A DNA stretch of 64,000 bases, from contig WTGG01000023.1 of assembly GCA_011523685.1 (NCBI GenBank), positions 124,001-188,000 on the forward strand, in the 5' to 3' direction. The notes under the pieces were generated by a model that saw only the letters and a program-made list of their open reading frames with translations, made no database searches and was not told the origin of the DNA. Origin of the DNA: Coxiellaceae bacterium. Lineage in GTDB: Bacteria > Pseudomonadota > Gammaproteobacteria > Coxiellales > Coxiellaceae. Position numbers and translations under genes: made by a program. Positions 1 to 8,776 of this stretch are shown here, piece by piece; position 1 is the stretch's first letter; each line of letters opens with the position of its first letter.

Positions 1-2
1 TT

Positions 3-179
3 GGCATTCACCAAAGGCGTGATAACCTATTTTGGGTTGCACTAGATATCGTCCTACAGAAAAATTATCTAAAAGCGTCAACCCTTCATTTTTTCATTGT
101 CGATAAAAGACCTAAAAAGGATGGCCTGCATAACGCAAGCGATAGCGCTGATATGGTTCATGTGCTAAGGCTAGTATAA
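3..179 (+). CDS. C-terminal end of an unidentified protein, cut by the window edge
   Basis: A reading frame is open from the left edge to a TAA and gives about 58 residues with ordinary protein composition: a hydrophobic stretch around WVALDIVL, then a basic segment with DKRPKKDG. No family is recognised. The start lies outside the window. Random frames of this length are not rare in AT-rich DNA, so the support is the composition and the absence of any other gene here. It is convergent with the large minus-strand gene that follows, and no clear terminator is visible between them. Confidence 0.4.
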   Translation, partial: GIHQRRDNLFWVALDIVLQKNYLKASTLHFFIVDKRPKKDGLHNASDSADMVHVLRLV

Positions 180-281
180 TTGGTTACAGTGATATGAATA
201 TCTATTTTATGCGTATTTATAGTCTGAGAGTCGACAAAACTCAAGGGTGTAGTTGTTGTGACGGACACTAAAGAGACATTG

Positions 282-2552
282 TTATCGGGAAAAAAGTGGC
301 CTAACTGGATCACTTTTAGAGTGTGAATCCATCCACCATAGTGAGGGGATTAGCGTGCAGATTACACCAGCGCCAAAGGCTGCCCATAAGGGAATATTAA
401 TACCAAATAGAGAGTTCCGTTTCCTTATTCCTTCAGGGGAGGGTGGAGGCTGTTTGGGTTGATGGTGCTGCCTTATGGGGAGAGGGTTAGATCGAGGTGA
501 TGTTGGGGGGGCCCATAATCGAGTTGGGCTATTAGTTAGGAAGCGCGAGGTTAAATCATTTTCGGAGAAAGTTCTTTTAATGTCTCCTCCTACTGATTCA
601 ATAGGTTGCATGAGAGTGTTTGTGCTGCCTGTGTGATTACTACTCAAGTCTTCATAATCTACATGTTCAATAATACTGTCACTAAAAGAGATTGGGTGTG
701 AATTGTTTGGCCGAATAAAAGCTGGAGAATGGTGCCCCGGGGAAATGTGTAATCGGTATGGAATTGCACCCATCGAGGCACCTCTTCTCATCGGGATTTT
801 GGGTGCGGTTTCTAATAACTCTTTAATATAATTGAGTATGGATTGAGGGTTGCGTGTTGTATTTTTCGGAGGATGTTCTGATATGGCTTGTAGAATTACA
901 TTGTGCTGTGCACTATTTTCTACGATTTTAGTTTTATGGTGAATAAGCGATCTAATGATCATATGTTCAGAAAGTGAGCATTCACTCTGCAATTGATACA
1001 GTAGTCTGTCTGATATCGAAACTCTACAATTTGTTCGTGAATCATCATTAAGAGTAAACCAACCTAGTAATAGTTCATCAATCGTTGTTTTACTGCCTTT
1101 TTGCTTGGCAGCTTTGAGTTCACTGCTAATATATCTTTTTATATCGTCTTTTATTTTTTCTCCTACTTTATTTAGGAGCAATAAAATCTGATTTTTTAGG
1201 TTTAATTCCTCACTAAGTATTCCGATGCATCGTTCGGATAAGTCTTCTTGTATTTGGACACTAAGTGAAGACCAGGCTTCTTTGAGTGATGCTTGTATCT
1301 CTGTACTAAATAGCTTATTACTTTCAAGTAAAGTAGACAAACTGGAGCGCTCTGCCTTTAGTTCAAGGGTGTGTTCCATATGGTTATACTTTGCCATATT
1401 AAGTAGTTCAGTTTGCAGAGTGCCGATCTTAGATTTGTGATGTAAATTTCTCATCGCAGAGAAAATTTGCTGTTCTATCGCTTTTTGTAATGCTTCTTTT
1501 GTTATAGGACGAGATGTTTCTCCTTTAAATTTTTGTCCAAGAGTATCGGTTTCTTGATACCATAGGGCTGCCTTAATTTGTTGATTGAAAAAACTAATCC
1601 CTTTGTCTGTAGTAGTAGATAACGTAACTCCATTAGCTGAAATGTAGGTGAAATGAACAGGTATACCGTCTGTTTCGATATCGAGTTGAGGAATCCACTT
1701 TGAAAAGGCAATGGTTTCAAGAGCCAGGTATTGATCGGAGGGTTGTAATTCATTGGCGTGTAGCTCAGCTGCTCGCTGAGGATGGTTTGCTATGGTTTCA
1801 TAAAGTACCTTATGTAACGGGTAAGAGGTGGTAAATAGGCGTTTTAGCGACTCTAAGCTTTCACCTTTGAGGGGTTTTTTATGATCTAATAAATCAATAA
1901 ACTGGCGTGTCGATTCATCGTTATGCATTTCGAGAAAGTGAAGAATGTTTTGATGATATTCATCTTGACGCATCGTTGTGTTAGCTTGATTAATGATATT
2001 GGTAATATTAGCCCGAATATCTTGTTTTCTACCCATTATATACGGAAGTTTGGCACTATCACCTTCGCTACTATGATGGCGGTCAAAAAACTGATCTATA
2101 AGTTGAAAGATATAAGGTAGTTCATCGAGAGGAAGAAAGCGTTTTAAAGTTTCTTTCAGAGGGAGGATGGTGGGTGGGTCAGGGTGTCTTGAATTTGCGG
2201 CCTTGATATCAAAAAGTGAACTTTCTAAATCTTGACGACGCTTTTCAGTCAAATAATCGGATAAAGATATTTTTCTAATGTCTGTGCTGGGGATGTTGAA
2301 TTGGGTAGCGATTTGTTCAATTTTATTAATAAGATCCGCGAAGGTACGCTTACTCTTTTCAGTTGGATTGTTGACTTGGTCAATTAACCCAGGAGTCACT
2401 AAGTATAAATGTGTATGAGGAGGGGGGAGATTGGGATCATCTCCTGCTGTCCATTGAGCAAGGCTTAGCCAAGCTAAATGGATCATGCCCTGTATAGGTG
2501 CATCATCATTGTGGGGTGGACTGACAAGAAATATGAAAGCACGTTCAGCCAT
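282..2552 (-). CDS. Unrecognised 756-aa protein with C-terminal membrane anchor, effector-like
   Basis: I do not recognise this protein. The first ~120 residues look like a mixed alpha/beta domain opening with AFIFLVSPPH. The middle (about residues 370-480) is strongly helical and charged and likely coiled coil. Residues ~590-710 are low-complexity, rich in Ser, Pro, His and Asn, with a PPPSP run. One hydrophobic segment at about 720-740 (IPLWAAFGAGVICTLIPS) is followed by a short basic tail, so the protein looks tail-anchored. There is no N-terminal signal peptide. A long helical protein with a disordered Pro/Ser region and one terminal membrane helix is common among Dot/Icm-type effectors, but that role is inference. 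It is divergent from the sensor kinase gene. The start follows the upstream-most ATG. Confidence 0.75.
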   Translation of the reverse strand: MAERAFIFLVSPPHNDDAPIQGMIHLAWLSLAQWTAGDDPNLPPPHTHLYLVTPGLIDQVNNPTEKSKRTFADLINKIEQIATQFNIPSTDIRKISLSDYLTEKRRQDLESSLFDIKAANSRHPDPPTILPLKETLKRFLPLDELPYIFQLIDQFFDRHHSSEGDSAKLPYIMGRKQDIRANITNIINQANTTMRQDEYHQNILHFLEMHNDESTRQFIDLLDHKKPLKGESLESLKRLFTTSYPLHKVLYETIANHPQRAAELHANELQPSDQYLALETIAFSKWIPQLDIETDGIPVHFTYISANGVTLSTTTDKGISFFNQQIKAALWYQETDTLGQKFKGETSRPITKEALQKAIEQQIFSAMRNLHHKSKIGTLQTELLNMAKYNHMEHTLELKAERSSLSTLLESNKLFSTEIQASLKEAWSSLSVQIQEDLSERCIGILSEELNLKNQILLLLNKVGEKIKDDIKRYISSELKAAKQKGSKTTIDELLLGWFTLNDDSRTNCRVSISDRLLYQLQSECSLSEHMIIRSLIHHKTKIVENSAQHNVILQAISEHPPKNTTRNPQSILNYIKELLETAPKIPMRRGASMGAIPYRLHISPGHHSPAFIRPNNSHPISFSDSIIEHVDYEDLSSNHTGSTNTLMQPIESVGGDIKRTFSENDLTSRFLTNSPTRLWAPPTSPRSNPLPIRQHHQPKQPPPSPEGIRKRNSLFGINIPLWAAFGAGVICTLIPSLWWMDSHSKSDPVRPLFSR

Positions 2553-2787
2553 AGATTTGATCTAAAACTAGTGATGATACAGCCTTTGATTTTGGCAGTA
2601 AGCTTCTTAATATAAAAGTTAAGGTTCTATTAATTTGTGGTTTTACCCTCATTTTTAAGATTTTAGAGGAGTCTGCTTCAGGCACTTCAGTCTTTCTGCT
2701 ATGATGCGATCATACCCCGTGTAAGTGTTGTGTGTAAACTTTATTACGAGGTGTTGCAGCTCATTATTCACAGGCAGGAACCTCTTC

Positions 2788-4854
2788 ATGTTTAGACCTT
2801 CTAATAATGCATCAACGTTTGATATTCAAACAATTATTATGCAAATGCCTGCGCATATTTTTTGTGTTGATTATCATCATGTGATTTTAGGCTGTAATTT
2901 AAGTCAAGCAAGAAGTTTGGGGTATGATGCGCCAGAGGATTTAGTTGGTGTACCATTAGTTGAAGTTCTATCTCCGGTTATTTTTGAAAAAATCATCGCG
3001 AATAATATTCGTGTAATGAGTGAGAAAAAGACCTTGGTTTTAGAAGAGCCTTGTGAGTTGCCAGGTTCGGGAATCAGGCAGTTTTTATCGACAAAGTCAC
3101 CGTTGCTAAATAGTGATGGTGACGTCATTGGAGTTATTGGTGTCGCACAAGATGTAACGGATATTAAGGATTATGAGCAAGAAGCATTAGAGCAGGCTTA
3201 TCAACAATTAACGTCTTACCAGGAAGATGCTGATTCAGCAAATCAGTTGGTTTCTGAAATCACAGGTGCCCCTCTTAATAAGCAACAGGGTGCACCCTTG
3301 GAATATCTTCATAAAGTTAGAAAATATTATCAACGATTAATTGCTTTAATGCCTGGGCATGTATATTGGGTTGATTGTAATGGTCGTGTTTTAGGTTGTA
3401 ATAATCGTCAGGCAAAATCATTTGGTTATCATGATCACCAAGATATTGTTGGAAAAAAATACCATGATTTATTACCAGCACACGAAGCTGATACCTTATT
3501 GAAAATCAATCAAGCTGTGATGCATAACCAACATGTGGTTACTACTGAAGAAAAAGGAACTATGGATTCAGGCGTTGTGAAAACATATTTTTCAACGAAG
3601 TCGCCCTTGTTCTCTGAGTCTGGTGATGTGATAGGTATTTTAGGAACCTCACTGGATATTACTGAACGAAAAAATATCGAAAATAAATTAATTGAATCAC
3701 AAAAAAAAGCAGAAGTAGCCAGTCATGCAAAAACAGAATTCTTAATGAATATGAGTCATGACTTAAGGACGCCTTTCAGTGGAATTTTAGGTTTGTCACA
3801 GTTATTACATGACGCAGAAACAGATTCTCACAAAAAAGAATTGCTTGGTGATATTGTCACATCAGGACGACAACTGCTTAATTTATTAAATGAAATTATT
3901 GATTACACTCGGGTGGAAACTGGAGAACAAACAGGAGAGTTTCATGCTAATGAAGATAAGGTTGATCTGCCTCAATTGATTCATGAGGTTTTTGGTTTGT
4001 TTGCAGCAGAAGTGCAACGCAAGTCTTTACATACACAAGTCTGTTATGCCTCTGATATTCCTACATTGTTTGTCACTGATCGTGTCATGTTGCATCGCAT
4101 TTTATTAAATATTTTAAGTAATGCCGTTAAGTTTACCAAAGAAGGTTCTATTACTGTTTCTGTGCAACAAACAGAGAATGGAGTTTCTATCGCAATTCAA
4201 GATACTGGTATCGGTATGGTTTCAGAGGTTTTGGATAAAATTTTTGAAAAATTTTCACGAGCAACTTTAGCACATGAGGGATTCTATCAGGGAACAGGGT
4301 TAGGCTTAAGCTTGGTTCAACGGATGGTTTCTTGTCTACAAGGACATGTCACTGTGAATAGTCAGTTACATGTTGGAACACAGTTTGTGTGTCATTTACC
4401 ATTGCGACCGTTATTAGATGACTCAATGCCGTCTTCATTACAGCGGTCTACAAAACGAGTTAGCAGTGATATTCAACCTATACTAGATACTATTCAACGA
4501 TCTAATCCTCGTGTATTGGTTGTTGAAGATGATTCAATTTCACAACGCGTTGCTCAGTATTTATTAGAGGGCTGTGGCTGTGAAGTCAGTTTGTCAGGAA
4601 CAGCAGCACAAGCGTGTGTTCAAGACATGACTTATTATGATTTAGTATTGATTGATCTTGGGCTACCTGATCGTCCAGGAATAGAGGTAGCGCAGTATGT
4701 TCGCACCCTCTTAGGTGATTCCACAAAACAGCGACCACAGTTAGTTGCATTAACGGCTTATGTTGATGATGATTTTTTATCGAATTTTCAAGCATCCGGA
4801 TTTGATGGCGTGTTACGTAAACCACTAACCTATGGCCAGTCTGTTGAAGTGTAG
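2788..4854 (+). CDS. PAS-PAS hybrid histidine kinase / response regulator
   Basis: Sensor protein of 688 residues from the chosen ATG. Two PAS domains (about residues 10-125 and 190-310) share near-repeat sequence: both contain a CN-QA/SQARS motif and end in GDVIGILG/GVIG then D-I/VT. A HisKA domain follows with the phospho-acceptor His at about 324 (SHDLRTP), then an HATPase with N box (NILSNAVKF), G1 (DTGIGM) and G2 (GTGLGLSL). The C-terminal receiver has acidic VVEDD, Asp at about 623 (LIDLGLPD) and Lys at about 678. No membrane segments are seen, so it is probably cytosolic. The receiver stops about 10 residues after the Lys, shorter than usual, and no HPt domain follows. The frame also opens at a GTG 63 bases upstream, but the ATG has an AGGAA sequence at the right distance. 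Confidence 0.88.
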   Translation: MFRPSNNASTFDIQTIIMQMPAHIFCVDYHHVILGCNLSQARSLGYDAPEDLVGVPLVEVLSPVIFEKIIANNIRVMSEKKTLVLEEPCELPGSGIRQFLSTKSPLLNSDGDVIGVIGVAQDVTDIKDYEQEALEQAYQQLTSYQEDADSANQLVSEITGAPLNKQQGAPLEYLHKVRKYYQRLIALMPGHVYWVDCNGRVLGCNNRQAKSFGYHDHQDIVGKKYHDLLPAHEADTLLKINQAVMHNQHVVTTEEKGTMDSGVVKTYFSTKSPLFSESGDVIGILGTSLDITERKNIENKLIESQKKAEVASHAKTEFLMNMSHDLRTPFSGILGLSQLLHDAETDSHKKELLGDIVTSGRQLLNLLNEIIDYTRVETGEQTGEFHANEDKVDLPQLIHEVFGLFAAEVQRKSLHTQVCYASDIPTLFVTDRVMLHRILLNILSNAVKFTKEGSITVSVQQTENGVSIAIQDTGIGMVSEVLDKIFEKFSRATLAHEGFYQGTGLGLSLVQRMVSCLQGHVTVNSQLHVGTQFVCHLPLRPLLDDSMPSSLQRSTKRVSSDIQPILDTIQRSNPRVLVVEDDSISQRVAQYLLEGCGCEVSLSGTAAQACVQDMTYYDLVLIDLGLPDRPGIEVAQYVRTLLGDSTKQRPQLVALTAYVDDDFLSNFQASGFDGVLRKPLTYGQSVEV

Positions 4855-4994
4855 ATAATATTTGTAATAATCAAATCAATCACTTGTGATTCTTTATCCA
4901 AACCACCCTCCACTTACTCTTAATATTTAATACTCCCTTAAGGATTTAATGATATCCTTTATTGACTGATGTAACTTTTTTCAGAGGAGGATAT

Positions 4995-6314
4995 ATGACA
5001 TTACAACGATCATTAAATGATTGGGAAGTTCAAAATACCTCACCATCATTCTCGTCAGATAGGGATGAATTACCCCATTTATTAATTTGTGTTGTTTCAA
5101 AAGTGGGCCAGATTAACGCACTGCTTGATGTCGATGCGAGGTTATGGAAGTCCTCTAAAGTCGCACGAGTGTTAATTATTAATCAAGATATTCTTTCAGA
5201 ATTATCAGATGATATATTGAATATATTTGATCAAGTTATCTCTACTCTAACGCGAAAAGAACGCCTCTTATTTCCTGAATTTTGTCCCAAACAACTCAGG
5301 AAAATCATTATATCACAGCAAGAGTTATATCAAGCTGAACAGACCTTGGTTTATTGTGGTGGAGAGGGAAATATAACTCATGTTGCAGAAGCCATCGAAG
5401 GATTATCGACTCAAGGATTCACTCCGGATAAAGCCGTTTTATTTCGTGATAAGACAGAAATGAAAGCGTATGTTAAGGCGCATGGAATTTCGGTTCCAGA
5501 ATTTATCTCGGATATAAAAAACATGTCATTTACTGAGTTAACTAAGGCATTGGGCACTCCTTTTGTCATTAAGCCAACAGATGAAGGTGGGGCATTTGGA
5601 TTTCATTTAATCTCAGATGAAAAGGAATTTTTTCAGGCTTTAGAAGAAATTAATGATATTCAATCCTATCAAGCCGAGACCTATTTAGATGGCGAGTTGT
5701 TTCATGTAGATTCGGTGCAATGTTTAGGTGAAAATCCCATTAGTTTAGTGAGCGAATATTTATTTCCAATGGCCAGATGTTTAGATGGCATGCCGGCTGG
5801 AAGTATTGCTTTAGATCAACAGTCATTGACCGCACGAAAAATTTTATCAGTTCATCATAACGTTCTAAAAGCTTTTGATGTTCCCGGTATATTCCATGCA
5901 GAGTATTTTGTGACCTCAAAAGGTCGTGTGGTATTTTTAGAAATTGCTTGGCGCCCTGCTGGTCCACCCTGTAATGTCAATTTTGAGCAATATGCAGGAA
6001 TGAATCAAAGTACAGCTTACCTTTCCTTGGCTACTAATATGCTTTCTCAAACAGATATATCTTTTCAGCAGCCTTTATCGATGCGTGTTTTCATCAATCG
6101 TCAACAAGGTCAGTACCAAGGACTATCTCTACCTTTGCCAGCTGATGCGTATACGATCTCTGAAGAAATACCAAAAGGGACATTTTGTGAAAAAGGGGAA
6201 ACGTATATGAGCTATGTTGCCATAATTGATGTGGATGCTCATACACCAGCGCAACTGAGAAAATATTTTATGGCTTTACGTGAATCAGGCGAATCTCTAG
6301 CGGTGTTTGTATGA
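4995..6314 (+). CDS. ATP-grasp domain ligase
   Basis: Protein of 439 residues from an ATG preceded by an excellent AGAGGAGG ribosome site at 4983-4990. A TTG 33 bases upstream is in frame but sits before that site. The fold is read as an ATP-grasp carboxylate-amine ligase: an N-terminal preATP-grasp domain, then about residues 120-330 with the nucleotide-binding Lys (PFVIKPTDEGGAFG) and the metal-binding segment FLEIAWRPAGPP. Such enzymes activate a carboxylate as an acyl-phosphate and join it to an amine. Substrates cannot be read from the sequence. Its stop overlaps the start of a membrane protein gene by 4 bases, so the two are translationally coupled. Ligase-plus-exporter pairs are typical of small peptide or amino-acid-derived metabolite pathways; that is inference. 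Confidence 0.8.
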   Translation: MTLQRSLNDWEVQNTSPSFSSDRDELPHLLICVVSKVGQINALLDVDARLWKSSKVARVLIINQDILSELSDDILNIFDQVISTLTRKERLLFPEFCPKQLRKIIISQQELYQAEQTLVYCGGEGNITHVAEAIEGLSTQGFTPDKAVLFRDKTEMKAYVKAHGISVPEFISDIKNMSFTELTKALGTPFVIKPTDEGGAFGFHLISDEKEFFQALEEINDIQSYQAETYLDGELFHVDSVQCLGENPISLVSEYLFPMARCLDGMPAGSIALDQQSLTARKILSVHHNVLKAFDVPGIFHAEYFVTSKGRVVFLEIAWRPAGPPCNVNFEQYAGMNQSTAYLSLATNMLSQTDISFQQPLSMRVFINRQQGQYQGLSLPLPADAYTISEEIPKGTFCEKGETYMSYVAIIDVDAHTPAQLRKYFMALRESGESLAVFV

Positions 6315-7192
6315 TGATGAATCATAAAAAAATACATGGTCTTTTTGCATTGTCCGCATCGATATGTCTTCAGGTGGTTGGAACCATTACTTTATTTTCT
6401 TTAAATACCAATATTTGGACTTTGTTTGTATTAACTATCATTGTTACCACAGTTGCATTCCTCACTATATTACGTTGTAAAATTCAACGTATTCTCATGA
6501 TTATAAGACAACATTTAGGGATTGTGGTGCTAATCAATCTTTGCATGATGGGCATGATCCTTGCTTTGTTTGCTTGTTTATCGCTTGGGTTATCACCTGC
6601 ATGTTATAGTATTGTCTTTTCCGTTGGATTGGCTGTATTGGTTTCAATTGAAAAACGATCAGTTTGGTTGACACTATTCGCTGGATTACTCGCTGCTGTT
6701 TTCTGCCTCAATGATCATAGAGATTTGATGTTTCTATCACTTTTAGGTCCAGTTGCTTGTTATGGAGTCTTGAAGCTAACCAATGAAATAAGCTGCCGTT
6801 ATCAGGTATCTACTTCTGAGTTGATGGTAATACGTTATGCATTATTATTCATACCGGCCATGTTGAGTATTCCATGGTTACCGCCCTTAACGACAGATCC
6901 CATGACGATGTCTTTTTGGTGCTCATTAGTAATGGTACTGGTTGGTTTCAATATTCTACCTATTTTCTTCTCGCAAATGAGTACGGTTAAACTTGGCCAT
7001 CAAGCAACAGCAGTGGGTGTGGCTTTTCTTCCATTTTTAACATTTGTTGCTGAATATGAGTTTTTGGGTATTACACACCCATGGTTAACACCACTCTCTA
7101 TCTTATTAGCGTTCTTATTAATTATCTCTTTAATATGGCCTAAGTCTTGGTCCGGACTTTTTTCATCCTCTATTACATCAGAAGCTGTATAA
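6311..7192 (+). CDS. Polytopic membrane protein, EamA/DMT-like exporter
   Basis: A 293-residue, almost entirely hydrophobic protein with about ten predicted membrane helices. The length and helix count match the EamA/drug-metabolite transporter superfamily, though internal duplication is not obvious and identity to a named member is not claimed. Its ATG lies inside the stop of the ATP-grasp gene (ATGA overlap), which implies coupled synthesis. Three consecutive ATG codons open the frame, so the exact start is uncertain by two residues. The likely role, inferred from context, is export of the ATP-grasp product, or uptake of its substrate. About 155 bases without a clear terminator separate its end from the convergent rsmB. 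Confidence 0.72.
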   Translation: MMMNHKKIHGLFALSASICLQVVGTITLFSLNTNIWTLFVLTIIVTTVAFLTILRCKIQRILMIIRQHLGIVVLINLCMMGMILALFACLSLGLSPACYSIVFSVGLAVLVSIEKRSVWLTLFAGLLAAVFCLNDHRDLMFLSLLGPVACYGVLKLTNEISCRYQVSTSELMVIRYALLFIPAMLSIPWLPPLTTDPMTMSFWCSLVMVLVGFNILPIFFSQMSTVKLGHQATAVGVAFLPFLTFVAEYEFLGITHPWLTPLSILLAFLLIISLIWPKSWSGLFSSSITSEAV

Positions 7193-7347
7193 TATTAACT
7201 TCCACTGTCATCCTGACTGGAATAAGTTTTATATGTCTTGTAATTATTATATTTAAAATACTCTACATTTTATAAGGCAGAGTCGATAGAGAAATAGTTA
7301 TTAGCAATCAACGATGCTGATGATAAGAGGGCGCAATGTAAAGATTA

Positions 7348-8721
7348 TTAGGATTGTTTTTCTAAGATGCTATAGAAAAAGCCATCGCCACCTTGGGTGT
7401 TCGGAAAACATTGATGACCATAAGTTAGCGCTTGACCTTCATCAATATCAGGTTTAATGGCTTTTGCGTCCGCGTGTTCTTTTAGGAAGTGTTTAATTTG
7501 TTGTTCATTCTCTTGAGGTAAGATAGAGCAGGTTGTATACACTAGTTTCCCGCCTGGCTTTAGAATAGGCCACAATGAATGCAGGAGGTGTGTTTGTTGT
7601 TTGGCAACTTCAACGACATCATCTTGCTGTCTTAATAATTTTATATCGGGGTGACGACGGATGACCCCTGTGGCAGAGCATGGTGCATCGAGTAAGATTC
7701 GATCAAATAGTTCTCCATCCCACCATTCTTTACTATGACAAGCGTTGGCCAAAACCATTCGGCAAGGCTCACTGGGTAACCCTAAGCGAATAATATTTTC
7801 TTTAATTTTAAGTAAGCGTTTTGCATCGATATCTATAGCTACTAATTTTTTTATTTGTGGCTCGGTCTCAAGGATATGACATGTCTTACTGCCAGGAGCA
7901 GCACAGGCATCAAGGATTTCCAGTCCTGGCTGTAGATCTAATAATTTGACGACGCGTTGACCACTAATATCTTGAACACTTGAAAAACCATTAGAAAATT
8001 TGGGGATGTTTATTACGGGTTGTGCTTTCTCAAGCTGTAGAGCGTGATCTTCTTCAGGGTGTATTGATGTTGTGATTTCTGCTTGTTCTAGTACTTGTTG
8101 ATATTCCTCCCTTGAAATTTTTTGTTGATTCACTCGTAAAAACTGGGGTGCTTGCTGATTATTGGCTTGGATAATATTTTCCCACTGATCGGGCCAGGCA
8201 GTTTGAATATTTTCAATAAGCCACGCAGGGTGTGAGTATTGTCCTTCTGGAGAGTTTTTGAGGTTATCGAGTAGAGACTGTCTCTGTTTAATATATCGCC
8301 TTAAAATTTTGTTACATAAACCTTTTGCCCAAATTTTATTGAGTATTTTTACGGCGGCTACTGTTTCATTAACCGCAGCATGGTGAGGGGTATTCATGTG
8401 CTCTATTTGGTACAGCCCAATGATTAATAAGCAATGGATATCCGTGTGCTTTTTAGCTAATGGTTCGTGAAGCAGAGTGGAGAGTATTGCTTGCAATTGG
8501 TGATAGTAACGTAAGCTACCAAAGCAGACTTCTTTTATCCAGCTGACTTGTGTTGCAGGTAGATTAGTGAGTAAATCATCTGAAAAAGTGAGTTGTTGAT
8601 GTTGGGTCAGTACTGGCGTCATCAATTGAGCTGCCAGGGCGCGTTGATGAGCTCCTGAGCTTTTTGAGTTTGAGTCACGATGTTTACGCAACCTCTTTAT
8701 TTGATTGAATATTTTTTCCAT
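7348..8721 (-). CDS. rsmB: 16S rRNA (cytosine-967-C5)-methyltransferase RsmB
   Basis: Modifies C967 of 16S rRNA using S-adenosylmethionine. The N-terminal third is a NusB-like RNA-binding domain. The C-terminal Rossmann methyltransferase shows the SAM motif DACAAPGSKTCHILE, the PCSATGVIRRHPDIK motif and the catalytic TTCSILPQEN Cys motif. At 457 residues it is slightly longer than E. coli RsmB (429). The extra ~25 residues are basic (KRLRKHRDSNSKSSG) and sit at the N terminus, and no clear ribosome site precedes this ATG, so a later start is possible. It is the last gene of a minus-strand block after glyS; the usual partner fmt is absent here. Confidence 0.95.
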   Translation of the reverse strand: MEKIFNQIKRLRKHRDSNSKSSGAHQRALAAQLMTPVLTQHQQLTFSDDLLTNLPATQVSWIKEVCFGSLRYYHQLQAILSTLLHEPLAKKHTDIHCLLIIGLYQIEHMNTPHHAAVNETVAAVKILNKIWAKGLCNKILRRYIKQRQSLLDNLKNSPEGQYSHPAWLIENIQTAWPDQWENIIQANNQQAPQFLRVNQQKISREEYQQVLEQAEITTSIHPEEDHALQLEKAQPVINIPKFSNGFSSVQDISGQRVVKLLDLQPGLEILDACAAPGSKTCHILETEPQIKKLVAIDIDAKRLLKIKENIIRLGLPSEPCRMVLANACHSKEWWDGELFDRILLDAPCSATGVIRRHPDIKLLRQQDDVVEVAKQQTHLLHSLWPILKPGGKLVYTTCSILPQENEQQIKHFLKEHADAKAIKPDIDEGQALTYGHQCFPNTQGGDGFFYSILEKQS

Positions 8722-8776
8722 ACTTAGCGCAGTGTAGGTGAATTACTCAATGAAGTCTACCTAGTGAAGAGGTTCT

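Noticed and set aside
2725-2787. GTG start for the hybrid kinase
   Set aside because: Adds 21 residues of unconserved Cys-rich sequence without a ribosome site; the ATG at 2788 is better placed.
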